The notes beneath the pieces are model-generated. The model was not told where the DNA came from. It searched no databases and saw only the letters and a program-made list of their open reading frames with translations. Source: Alphaproteobacteria bacterium (lineage in GTDB: Bacteria; Pseudomonadota; Alphaproteobacteria; RS24). From it: a stretch of 47,511 nucleotides of DNA. Positions 32,463 to 40,930 of the stretch are shown in pieces. Positions within the stretch are counted from its first letter, which is position 1; each line of letters begins with the position of its first letter. The position numbers and the translations under genes were made by a program. Location: positions 1 to 47,511 of the forward strand of contig JAQWZC010000012.1 of assembly GCA_029253645.1 (NCBI GenBank). Reading direction: 5' to 3'.

Positions 32463-35400
32463 TTGCGTAGAGTTACAGTCCCTGAAAAAGTCATAAGGCT
32501 CGCTATTGTGGGGGCGCTATGCGTCAATGTTTATGGCTGTGGCGCACGTACCGGTCGCGATTTAAGCATTTCGGGGGCGGTGCAACGTTTTGACGACCGC
32601 CGCGCCGCCGTGCGCGCCGAACAAGCCGCGCTTGACGGTATTGACAGTTCGCGCGTCTCGCAATTAAAACCCCTACCGCCGCGCCGCGAATTATTGCAAG
32701 TGCGGGTGCCGGGTAAAATCGAAATTGACGAGATTGCCGATGGCGTCGTCGCGCAATCCATGACGGAAATGTCATTACAGGGGCTGAAGCTGTCGCGCGC
32801 GGGCACAAGCAATGGCGCGCTGACCTCCAGCCGACGGTCTTTGCAGAGCCAGCTTAAGGCGATTGATAAACGTGCCGAAACCATTCGCCGCCAAAGACGC
32901 GGCGTGCTGGCCGGTTACAATACGGAAAAATTATTGCTCGACCAGATGGATATGCGCCATTCAAAATCGCGCGACCTGACCTTGCAGGGTTTTAAAATCG
33001 CCAATGAGAAATTATTGCAGGGCTTTATCGCCGATTTGGAAGCGCAATATGCCCAAGCCGAGCCGACGACGATTATTGGCCTGAGTGATAATAATGAGCT
33101 GGGCGCATTGGCCCTGTTCGGGCGCAATGAATTGGCGCGCAAGGATGAATATGTCTCGCTCGAGAAAAGTTTTCTGTTTGTCGGCAATGATGTCACCACT
33201 GGCGTTTCTTTGGGGCGCATGGATGATTTATCCGATGAGGTCGGCTCGCGCAGTCTGAGCGTCAATCTATCGGGTCTGCGATTGCCGACCGCGCTGAAAT
33301 CTTTGGCGCGCTCCATTAATATGCAGGTTTATTTGTCACCCGCCGTCAATGCCGCGCCGCAAAAAGTCAGCCTCGATATTTCGCGCGCCGATGCGCTCGA
33401 TATTTTCGATATTCTGATTGATAATTACGGGCTGGCTATGGCCTATGACCGCAAAATGGGCGTGGCGCGTTTTTATACACGCGCCGAATTTAACGAGCGC
33501 GTTGATGATGCGGTGGCGGCGGCTGAATTGCATAATCGGCGCGCTCGCAATTTACGCAAAATAAGCTCGCTGGAAAATGACACGGCGGCCTTGCGGCAGA
33601 TTTATCAGAATTATTTTCAACATCCCGACGAAGCCGGACGGGTGCGCTCCTTGACCAATGACGCGATTATTGAGGACGACCATTCCCCGGCTGTGGCCAG
33701 CGCGATCGTGGCATTTAAGGAAGCCGCGCTGGAAAATGAGCGCGCCCTTGACGCGCTCGACCTCGAGGCCAGCACAAAACGCCAAGAGCAGGCGCGCAAA
33801 ACCCAGACCGCCAAATTTGCGCTGGAGGATGTCGATCAGGCATTGGCCATGATGACGACTGAGCGCGGCAGCAAGCAAAAATTACTCGATGATATTGCCG
33901 CGCGCCTCACCGCTGCCCAAATGGCCAATGCGCCGGTTGATGCGGCGGGCAATGCCGTGCCGCAAATCGGCGGCGGGGTTGATGAGGCGACCAATCAAGC
34001 GGGTTTCCTCAATATGCCCGATGCTGATGAATTGCGCGGTCGCGTGGTGCGCGACGCGAATTTGCAAACCACCGAGCCGATTTATACGGAAAAATTCACC
34101 ATTTATAATAGCGAAGGCGCGGCCAGTTGCAGCGGCGACAGCGCCGACCGCGTGAGCGAAATTCAAGCCGAATTGGCCAGCTATTTTGAGCAGCTTTATC
34201 CCGATGAGATGATTGCCGCAGAAAAAGCCTCTGAGCAGCGCGCCGAGACGGCGCGTTTGGCGCGCGAAAAACAAGAGCGCGACGCCGAGGCGCGGTCGCG
34301 TTTGGTGAACGCGCAAGGCCTGCCGCTTTTCGACCCGTTGCAAGAAGCCCTGGCCAGCGCCAATGTCGCCGATATTACCAGCGATATTGCCGGTGATGTT
34401 GCCGCCAGCCCGCAAGCGGCTGACCCGGCCGAGGCGAGTGAAGCCGGAGAGACGACAAATGGCGCGACCCCGCAAGCGGGCGCAGCGCAAGAGGATGCGG
34501 CGGCACCAGCTGAGCCGCCATCAACCATATTCTTGACCGACTCGGCGTTTCGCCGTCCTGCCGTTACCGCGGTGGGCGACACGATTATTATTTCCGGTTT
34601 CCGCCATGATATTGAATTGGTATCGGAGCTGATGGAAAGTTTCGACAAGCCGGATAAGCAGGTTTTGGTTGAAGTATTTATGGTGAATGTTGCGAAAAAC
34701 TGGCAGCGTCAATTACAAAGCAAGCTTGAAAATGCGGTGCGGACAACGGCCAAAACCGATGCCGATATCTCGGCCTTGCCGGGCGCGACGCTGGGCGAAT
34801 TGCCGGGCTTGGTTGAGGTGCGCGACAATGCGCTTATCGGTGTGCAGGGCGCGCTGAAATTTGCTGACCGCGCCGTGGCGGCCAATAGCTTCACCTTAAA
34901 TAATTTCCGCCTCGGTCTGGCCTGGACGATTGATTTCATGGAAAGCAATAGTCTGGGGCGCAAGATTTCAAGCCCGACCATTTTGGCGCTTGATGGCTGT
35001 GAGGCGCAGATTGAAAAATCAGAAACACGCTATCTGCCGGTCATCGCAACTTCCGCGCCGATTGTGACGCCGGGCGGGCAAACCGTGCCGGGCGAAACCA
35101 CCACAACTTATGAGCCGCGCCAAGCCACATTGAGCCTGAATGTGACGCCGGTCATTAACCCGCTTAACGACCATGTGCGGCTGAAGATTACCTTTAATGA
35201 TGACTTCTTTGTCACCATGGACGCCAATTCCGATAAAATTCAAAGCCGCATAAATACCGAGTTTATCGCCGCGCCGGGTGATGTGATTGTGCTGGCCGGG
35301 CTTTATACGGAAGATAATTCGAAAACCCGCAACGGCCTGCCGGGCCTTACCGGCATTCCGATTTTGGGCAGTTTCCTCGGCACCAGTTCAGACGGCAAAG

Positions 35401-35498
35401 CCTCGCAAGAAATGGTGATATTCTTGGCACCCGAAGTCATCACGCCTAAGGCCGGTGAAATGCCGGTCAATTCAGCCCGCTATTATGACCTCAATTAG
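32463..35498 (+). CDS. Outer-membrane secretin, MshL/PilQ-like lipoprotein, unusually long
   Basis: A 1011-residue protein starting at TTG 32463: GGAGAAAAG lies 8 nt upstream, no ATG occurs near, and this start yields a lipoprotein signal ending in NVYGC. Residues about 265-345 form an STN/N0-like domain (SVNLSGLRLPTALKSLARS). Residues about 345-690 are helical, Ala/Glu/Arg-rich and partly low complexity. The C-terminal ~300 residues are the secretin pore: KQVLVEVFMVNVAKNW, NLGRK-type ISSPTILALDGCEAQI, ATLSLNVTPVINP, and the final IPILGSFLGTSSDGKASQEM-LAPEVITP. MshL is about 550 residues, so the middle insert is a large addition. The pilV-like start lies inside its last codons. Confidence 0.9.
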   Translation: MRRVTVPEKVIRLAIVGALCVNVYGCGARTGRDLSISGAVQRFDDRRAAVRAEQAALDGIDSSRVSQLKPLPPRRELLQVRVPGKIEIDEIADGVVAQSMTEMSLQGLKLSRAGTSNGALTSSRRSLQSQLKAIDKRAETIRRQRRGVLAGYNTEKLLLDQMDMRHSKSRDLTLQGFKIANEKLLQGFIADLEAQYAQAEPTTIIGLSDNNELGALALFGRNELARKDEYVSLEKSFLFVGNDVTTGVSLGRMDDLSDEVGSRSLSVNLSGLRLPTALKSLARSINMQVYLSPAVNAAPQKVSLDISRADALDIFDILIDNYGLAMAYDRKMGVARFYTRAEFNERVDDAVAAAELHNRRARNLRKISSLENDTAALRQIYQNYFQHPDEAGRVRSLTNDAIIEDDHSPAVASAIVAFKEAALENERALDALDLEASTKRQEQARKTQTAKFALEDVDQALAMMTTERGSKQKLLDDIAARLTAAQMANAPVDAAGNAVPQIGGGVDEATNQAGFLNMPDADELRGRVVRDANLQTTEPIYTEKFTIYNSEGAASCSGDSADRVSEIQAELASYFEQLYPDEMIAAEKASEQRAETARLAREKQERDAEARSRLVNAQGLPLFDPLQEALASANVADITSDIAGDVAASPQAADPAEASEAGETTNGATPQAGAAQEDAAAPAEPPSTIFLTDSAFRRPAVTAVGDTIIISGFRHDIELVSELMESFDKPDKQVLVEVFMVNVAKNWQRQLQSKLENAVRTTAKTDADISALPGATLGELPGLVEVRDNALIGVQGALKFADRAVAANSFTLNNFRLGLAWTIDFMESNSLGRKISSPTILALDGCEAQIEKSETRYLPVIATSAPIVTPGGQTVPGETTTTYEPRQATLSLNVTPVINPLNDHVRLKITFNDDFFVTMDANSDKIQSRINTEFIAAPGDVIVLAGLYTEDNSKTRNGLPGLTGIPILGSFLGTSSDGKASQEMVIFLAPEVITPKAGEMPVNSARYYDLN

Positions 35499-35913
35499 AC
35501 GCAGTGAAAGCGGCTTTTCTTTGGTCGAGGTGATGGTCGCGCTGACTATTATCACCACCGGCATTATCGGCACGATTTCAATGGTCAGTGCCAATCGCGC
35601 CATTATGGAATCAAGCTGGGCGCAGGCCCGCATGGGCATGATTGCCGATGGCGTGATGAATGAATTGGCGGTGCAGTTTCAGCGCGATGGCGTCTTGCCG
35701 GTCACCGCATCTTATGATTTTGACGCCGACCCTGACGCTTTGGGGTTGGCGGTTTTATTCAACGATAATGGTTACAACCCATCGGCCTCAACATTGGCGC
35801 TCAGTGCCGGTGCCAGCCCGATTAGCTATATTGCGACCTTGACCGTGCTCAGCCCAAGCGGGCGGCGCATGACGCGGTCGCGCAATTTTTATAAAAAACT
35901 GAAAACGCCGTAA
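35485..35913 (+). CDS. PilV-like minor prepilin
   Basis: A 142-residue prepilin. The leader MTSIRRSESG is followed by the cleavage and N-helix sequence FSLVEVMVALTIITTGIIG, with Glu at mature position 5. The shape (FSLVEVMVAL, no Cys, short) is that of PilV/MshO-type minor pilins, which prime assembly at the pilus tip. ATG 35485 overlaps the last 14 nt of the secretin gene, so the two are translationally coupled. It converges on the PilX/PilW-like pair, and its TAA lies in a hairpin shared with that pair. Confidence 0.85.
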   Translation: MTSIRRSESGFSLVEVMVALTIITTGIIGTISMVSANRAIMESSWAQARMGMIADGVMNELAVQFQRDGVLPVTASYDFDADPDALGLAVLFNDNGYNPSASTLALSAGASPISYIATLTVLSPSGRRMTRSRNFYKKLKTP

Positions 35914-35928
35914 GCCCGAACAGGCTTA
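35911..35928. terminator. Hairpin between convergent minor-pilin genes
   Basis: TAAGCC (35911-35916) and GGCTTA (35923-35928) form a perfect 6 bp stem around CGAACA. The left arm begins with the PilV-like TAA, and the right arm ends with the PilX-like TAA read from the other strand. CGCCG (35906-35910) and CGGCG (35933-35937) could lengthen it after a bulge. No T-tract follows on either strand, so a bidirectional terminator is only possible. Confidence 0.35.
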
Positions 35929-36429
35929 ATAGCGGCGGGTGCGGCTCAGTGTCAGCACGCTGCCGCTCACTTCGTAAAGTGCGAAGGCGGCCCGTGTGCC
36001 CTTATCATCATAGCCGCAGCCATAAAGCCGATAGCTCGTGCCGTCGCGTTTGACGAAAAAACGCCGCGCGCGGTCGCCGACACTGGCACGCTCTGAGGCG
36101 AAAAAACCATTGGGCGCGGCTTCATGCGAGCCGACGCATTTATCGCGGTCACCGGTGACATTGGCATCGCTGGCCGAACTGGCGGCGGCGGGCCATGTAT
36201 CATCAAGCGCAAATTCTTGTGCCAAAGTTTGCCAAGCCAAACCCAAGGCCGCCTCGGCATCATTTAAGGCGGCGCGGCGGTCGGTTTGGCGCGCTTCGCT
36301 AATGGCGGCGATGTTCAGCTTGGTGCCGACAGATCCGGCCAAGATGGAAATCAGCACAATAAAGCCAATGGCGAGATATAGCGCGAAGCCCTGCTCACCG
36401 GCGGCGGATATGTGCTTATCTCGGGTCAT
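35926..36429 (-). CDS. PilX-like minor pilin
   Basis: A 167-residue protein with an N-terminal pilin-like helix, GEQGFALYLAIGFIVLISIL, following a polar leader. Gly then Phe fits prepilin peptidase, but mature position 5 is Leu or Tyr rather than Glu, as in PilX/GspK-like pseudopilins. The body has Cys residues (KCVG, YGCGYD) that could pair. ATG 36429 is chosen because GGAGGGCGAG lies just upstream; an ATG at 36444 overlaps this ribosome binding site. It starts shortly after the PilW-like gene. Such proteins cap the tip complex with PilV and PilW. Confidence 0.72.
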   Translation of the reverse strand: MTRDKHISAAGEQGFALYLAIGFIVLISILAGSVGTKLNIAAISEARQTDRRAALNDAEAALGLAWQTLAQEFALDDTWPAAASSASDANVTGDRDKCVGSHEAAPNGFFASERASVGDRARRFFVKRDGTSYRLYGCGYDDKGTRAAFALYEVSGSVLTLSRTRRY

Positions 36430-36447
36430 ATGCTCGCCCTCCATGGC

Positions 36448-37008
36448 CTAATATAATGTCATCGCAAACAGGTTGAAGCGGCGGCGCATGGTGGTTGCGG
36501 TAATCTCATCCGTGCCGGGCACCAGCTTTTCAAGCTCCAGCCGCATATCCAGCGAATAGGCGCTGCCATCATTTTCGGAAAACTGCAAAGCGCGAATAAG
36601 CGGCGCGCTCATATCGACCCAGCCTGTTTCATTCGGCGCGACCGTGCAGCCAAAATTATTCTCTACCCGCTCCTGCAATTTTTTATCGTGCAGCCGAAAC
36701 TCTCTCTGCTGGCGGGTGGCGGCGTCGAGGTCGTAACAAAATTTAATATGCGACGCGCTGACAATCTCATAGGCCTTGTTTTGCGGCAAGGCGGGGGTGG
36801 CTTGTTTATGTCCGGCCAAGGCGGCCCATGGTTCAATGAAGTTGAATAATTGTTTGCTGGCAACCAAAAGCTCGGTCTGCGAATTCATCCGCTCGCTTTG
36901 CGTGTTGAGATTGGTCATAACCGCCATCAGCGCGGCGGAAATCACCCCGATAAGGGCCAATGTCGTGGTTAATTCAACAAGCGTGAAACCGCTTTGCGCA
37001 CGCCGCAT
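36448..37008 (-). CDS. PilW-like minor prepilin
   Basis: A 186-residue prepilin: the leader MRRAQSG is followed by FTLVELTTTLALIGVISAAL, with Glu at mature position 5. The long helix and a mostly beta C-terminal domain fit PilW/MshD/GspJ-type minor pilins. Cys residues in IKFCYDLD and NFGCTV may form a disulphide. The stop lies just before the PilX-like start and the gene begins 3 nt after the SHOCT-like gene's stop, so the three form one operon transcribed toward the PilV-like gene. Confidence 0.85.
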   Translation of the reverse strand: MRRAQSGFTLVELTTTLALIGVISAALMAVMTNLNTQSERMNSQTELLVASKQLFNFIEPWAALAGHKQATPALPQNKAYEIVSASHIKFCYDLDAATRQQREFRLHDKKLQERVENNFGCTVAPNETGWVDMSAPLIRALQFSENDGSAYSLDMRLELEKLVPGTDEITATTMRRRFNLFAMTLY

Positions 37009-37011
37009 GGC

Positions 37012-37641
37012 TTAGGCCGCTTGTGCCGCGAATTCGCGCGCTTTCAGCACATAGACTTCCGGCGCGATAAGACCCGCCTCATAAAGCTCGCGCAAGGCCA
37101 GCATATTGCGCTCAATCTCGGCCAGACGCGCACATTCACCGGCATTTTTCATGGTGCGCGCATCGGGCGCTTCAAAGCTATCGGCAATAATGGCAGGCTC
37201 TTCGGCCTTGTCGCGATGCAGCCATGAGGCGCTGAAAAATTTCGATTTGCGGGGCGGCGGCGCTTGCCCGACTTTCGGAATGGTCAGGTCGTCAATATCG
37301 TCCATCACATCATCATCCATGTCGAATTGATGCGCGCCATTATTATCCAACGGGTCGCCCAATGGCGTCTCGGTCTGCTCCGGCACGCCATCGGCTTCAA
37401 AGACCAGCGTCTCGCCTTGCGCGCCGGCATCATCGGCCATATCCAACTCAATATCATCAGGCTCCATATCGTTAGGTAAGGGCGCGTTGACCATGCCGGC
37501 CGCGTTATCGCTTGCGACGGCGGTGTTTTTACGGCGCATGCGGCGCGATAGAATGACCAGCAACATCAGCACAAGCACGGCAATACCGGCACCGATAAAC
37601 AGTGTGCCATTTTGCTCAAACATGCGAGCCAGAATGCGCAT
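37012..37641 (-). CDS. Single-pass membrane protein with acidic linker and SHOCT-like C-terminus
   Basis: A 209-residue protein of unknown function. One membrane helix near residues 14-32 (LFIGAGIAVLVLMLLVILS) is followed by a basic stop-transfer stretch (RRMRRK). An Asp/Glu-rich linker of about 100 residues (EPDDIELDMADDAG, DMDDDVMDDIDDL) comes next. The C-terminal motif LRELYEAGLIAPEVYVLKA resembles SHOCT, a short oligomerisation helix. ATG 37653 is an alternative start; 37641 has GGAAAG just upstream. It opens the operon with the PilW- and PilX-like genes, which suggests a pilus-related role such as a cytoplasmic adaptor. That is inference. Confidence 0.7.
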   Translation of the reverse strand: MRILARMFEQNGTLFIGAGIAVLVLMLLVILSRRMRRKNTAVASDNAAGMVNAPLPNDMEPDDIELDMADDAGAQGETLVFEADGVPEQTETPLGDPLDNNGAHQFDMDDDVMDDIDDLTIPKVGQAPPPRKSKFFSASWLHRDKAEEPAIIADSFEAPDARTMKNAGECARLAEIERNMLALRELYEAGLIAPEVYVLKAREFAAQAA

Positions 37642-37707
37642 GGTTCTTTCCATAGATTAGACTTTAAGCCAAAAAAAGATGATTCTCACGCGAAATATCG
37701 GCGCGGG

Positions 37708-38514
37708 TCACAATTCAATCCGCATATAATCGCGGGTTACGAAACTCTGCGGCATCATGTCTTGGGCTTGCGCCTCAATCGCCAGCAACATGTCATCGCT
37801 GCGCTCCGGCTCATGGTGGAAAATGCCGAATTGCCCCACTTGCGCCGCCAAGGCCAAGCGCACCCCTTCTTGCCAGGTCGAATGTCCCCAGCCGCGCCTT
37901 GTGTCAAACTCGCCATCATCATAAGTGCAATCATAGACGGCCATATCGGCCCCGCGCATAAAGTCAATCAGGCTTTGATTAACGCCCTGCGGGTCGTGCT
38001 CAGTATCGGTCGCATAGACGAAACTTTTTTCACTCGCCGCTTTCAGCGCATGCGCGCCGCCGGGGTGGGGAATGGCGCATGCGCTGACATTCAGCGCGCC
38101 AATGGTCACGCGTGCATCGGCGTCATGCTCGACAAATTCAATATTGGCTTTGAAATCATCGAGCCCGATGGGAAAAATCGGACTGCTCAAATAGCTGCCC
38201 ATAGCTTCTGAAAGCGTCGCATCATTAGTGCCGAAACTGTGCAGACGGACGCTAAAGGCGCTGTCGAAAAGCGGTTTAAAAAACGGCAGGCCACAAATAT
38301 GGTCGGAATGAAAATGCGAGAAACAAATATCAATATCCGTGCGGTCGCCTTGCATCATCTCAGAACCCAAATGTATCAGGCCCGAGCCGCCGTCAAACAC
38401 CACCATATCATCGCCCTCATGCACACCAATGCATGAGGTATTGCCGCCAAACAGGCGGTGGTTCGGCGTGTTCATCGGCAAAGAGCCGCGCGTTCCCCAA
38501 AAAACCAATTGCAT
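37708..38514 (-). CDS. MBL-fold metallo-hydrolase
   Basis: A 268-residue metallo-beta-lactamase-fold protein. The start MQLVFWGTRGSLP is typical of a subgroup of MBL-fold hydrolases that act on phosphodiesters or thioesters. The metal motif is FSHFHSDHICGLPFF (HxHxDH), with further ligands in AIPHPGG, YATDTEHD and FHHEPERSDD. Activity is not predictable; cyclic-nucleotide phosphodiesterases occur in the fold, which is notable beside a cyclase gene. ATG 38514 gives the usual N-terminus. An upstream GTG at 38535 would add 7 residues and overlaps a GGAGG. It lies 28 nt after the cyclase gene and is probably co-transcribed. Confidence 0.85.
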   Translation of the reverse strand: MQLVFWGTRGSLPMNTPNHRLFGGNTSCIGVHEGDDMVVFDGGSGLIHLGSEMMQGDRTDIDICFSHFHSDHICGLPFFKPLFDSAFSVRLHSFGTNDATLSEAMGSYLSSPIFPIGLDDFKANIEFVEHDADARVTIGALNVSACAIPHPGGAHALKAASEKSFVYATDTEHDPQGVNQSLIDFMRGADMAVYDCTYDDGEFDTRRGWGHSTWQEGVRLALAAQVGQFGIFHHEPERSDDMLLAIEAQAQDMMPQSFVTRDYMRIEL

Positions 38515-38542
38515 GAGTGAGCCAAAAGCCTCCACGTTAAAT

Positions 38543-40900
38543 TTATTTGGTCAGGGCGATAAAATGCCCGTCCCAATCCGCGCCGGGCGGGTTGTGTCGA
38601 TAGGCATTTATACGCGCAATCAACATTTGATAATAGGCTTCAAGCGCCGGATGGGACACGCAAAGCGCGCGGGCTGTCTTTTCAGCAACATCCCAATCTT
38701 GCGCCCGATAAGCCGCCAAAAGCGCCGTTTGGTCGGCCTTTAGAGCCTGATAATCTGCACTTTCGGCCATGTCGGCGCCGCCCAAAAGGGCATAAATGCG
38801 CTGCGGCAGAGCCTTGCCCTTCAGCGCAATCAGGTCGAGTTCCAAAAAGGCCATAGGCGGTTGCCCGTCTTGAATGGCGGCCATCGCATCGCCATAAGTG
38901 CTTTCACCGATTAAAATGGTTTGCGCGTAATCCTTGGTTTGGCCTTCCAGCCGTGCCGCGACATTTACCGTGTCGCCCATGACGGAATAATTAAACCGTT
39001 GGTCTGAGCCGACATTGCCGACCAAAGTCGCGCCGGAATTCAGCCCAATGCCAATACAAATTTCCTGCTCAAAACCGCCGAGAAACGGGTCATGGCGCAG
39101 GCTTTCATTAACCTCGACCAGCGCGTCCACCATTTCCAACGTGGCGCGGCAGGCTTGATAGCCATGCTGCGCGACATCGGTCGGGGCATTCCAAAACGCC
39201 ATAATATTATCGCCGATATATTTATCAATCGTGCCGCTGCGGGTTTGAATGACGCGCGACAGGCCGGTAAGAAATATATTTATGATATGGGTCAGCTTTT
39301 CCGGCGCATCGGCAAAGGCTTCAGAAATCGTGGTAAAGCCGCGAATATCGCAAAATAAAATCGTCAAATCGCGGGTCTCGCCGCCCAGCTTTAACTTATC
39401 GGGGTCGCTGGCGACTTGCTCGACCATATCGGGGGCAAGATAATATTGAAACGCATTGCGCACTTCGCGCCGCTCGCGGGCGGTTTCCAAAAAGTGCAAA
39501 AACGCCGCCGTTAAAAAGGTTAGGAAGACCGACAGGCCCGGCATGGCGGGGTCAATCAGCACGAGATGGGTTGAAAATTGATACCATGACACGGCCGCAC
39601 CGCCGCCCAGCGCCAGCATCATAAAGGCAATGCTGGGCACGAGCGAGAAGCGATAGACCATCATCACCAAACTCAGCCCGATAAGAATGGTCGCTAAGGC
39701 CTCGGCCATTTGCACCCAAATCGGGCGTGTTAGATAAGTGCCGGCCAGCATTTGCTGCACGGTCTGAATATGCACTTCAACGCCCGGTGTGGCGGGGTTT
39801 ATCGGCGTTGCCCGAATATCCTTCAGCCCCGCCGCGCTGGTGCCGATAAAGGCAATTTTTCCGACCAGTCGCGTCATATCAAAATCCGCTTGCAGAATCT
39901 CATAAGCCGAGACGGTTTGAATATCCGCGCTTTCGGCAAAATACAGCCGCATGCTGCCATCAGGCTCAATCGGCGCAATCACCCGCCCGACTTTGAGGCG
40001 CGACAGGCCAAAGCCCGAACTATAGGCCCCTTCGCCGCGCACATCCGAGGCGCGCACGACAATCGACCCGGCCCCTTGCGCCACCCGCAAGCTCTCCAAA
40101 GCAAGGCTCGGGTAAATATGCTCACCGGCGCGATAAAGCAGCGAGGCGCGGCGGATAATGCCATCGCCATCAATACGCGCATTTATCGAACCGAGACCCA
40201 GCGCCTTATCATTCAGCACAGCGCGGTTTGACAGGGCAAAGCTGCTGCTCGGCACTTGCCGCATCGGATCGAGGGCATCATTCTCGCCATCGCTTTGATT
40301 GGGAAAACCTTGGGTGCGCACGGCAATACCAGCTTTCGGCGCTGGCAGGCGCGCCGCCTCATCACTCATCATGGTCGCCATAATCACCGGCGCATCGGCC
40401 ATGGCGCGGGCAAACGCATCATCGGGGCTGGTGACTTGCGCGGTGATGGCGGCGCGCAAGGCTTGCCAATCCGCCGCATTTTCATCCAGCCGCAAGCCCT
40501 CCCAAATCGGCAGAATTTCCGTCGGCGCCGTGCGGTCAGCTTCGGTGAATAAAATATCAAAGGCGATGGCGGCGCTGCCATATCCGGTCATTTTTTCAAC
40601 CAGTTCGGCAAATATACTGCGCGGCCACGGAAATTGGCCAAGCCGCTCGAGACTGGCTTCATCAATATCGATAAACACCACGGGGCTGTCTTGTTCTTGG
40701 CGCGGCAGCCAGCGATTATATTGGTCAAACACCAAATTGCGGGCGACCTCAATCGGATAGGGTTGCCATAATTGCAAGGCCACTGCCGTCAGCAGAACCA
40801 CCATGGGCGCGACAAATGGCAGAATAAATTTTTGCAAACGCAGACCGATACGCTTCAGATAAGACAAGAAAACCCCCAAAACAGGCTTCCAGTCTATCAA
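38543..40900 (-). CDS. CHASE2-domain class III adenylate/guanylate cyclase
   Basis: A 785-residue membrane cyclase. One N-terminal helix (near 25-45) leads to an extracytoplasmic CHASE2 sensor of about residues 48-390 (PVVFIDIDEASLERLGQFPW, AFDILFTEAD, FIGTSAAGLKDIR). Three helices follow (about 398-473), then the cyclase catalytic domain from about 508. Metal-binding Asp lie in ILFCDIRGFTTIS (516-523 region) and KYIGDNIMAFWNAP, and the transition-state Asn and Arg in GDTVNVAARLEG, so it looks active. The substrate-selecting residues cannot be assigned with certainty, so the product is probably cAMP. The ligand of CHASE2 is unknown. Confidence 0.92.
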   Translation of the reverse strand: MIDWKPVLGVFLSYLKRIGLRLQKFILPFVAPMVVLLTAVALQLWQPYPIEVARNLVFDQYNRWLPRQEQDSPVVFIDIDEASLERLGQFPWPRSIFAELVEKMTGYGSAAIAFDILFTEADRTAPTEILPIWEGLRLDENAADWQALRAAITAQVTSPDDAFARAMADAPVIMATMMSDEAARLPAPKAGIAVRTQGFPNQSDGENDALDPMRQVPSSSFALSNRAVLNDKALGLGSINARIDGDGIIRRASLLYRAGEHIYPSLALESLRVAQGAGSIVVRASDVRGEGAYSSGFGLSRLKVGRVIAPIEPDGSMRLYFAESADIQTVSAYEILQADFDMTRLVGKIAFIGTSAAGLKDIRATPINPATPGVEVHIQTVQQMLAGTYLTRPIWVQMAEALATILIGLSLVMMVYRFSLVPSIAFMMLALGGGAAVSWYQFSTHLVLIDPAMPGLSVFLTFLTAAFLHFLETARERREVRNAFQYYLAPDMVEQVASDPDKLKLGGETRDLTILFCDIRGFTTISEAFADAPEKLTHIINIFLTGLSRVIQTRSGTIDKYIGDNIMAFWNAPTDVAQHGYQACRATLEMVDALVEVNESLRHDPFLGGFEQEICIGIGLNSGATLVGNVGSDQRFNYSVMGDTVNVAARLEGQTKDYAQTILIGESTYGDAMAAIQDGQPPMAFLELDLIALKGKALPQRIYALLGGADMAESADYQALKADQTALLAAYRAQDWDVAEKTARALCVSHPALEAYYQMLIARINAYRHNPPGADWDGHFIALTK

Positions 40901-40930
40901 ATTGCGAGGGAAATATCACTCATCTTGCTT

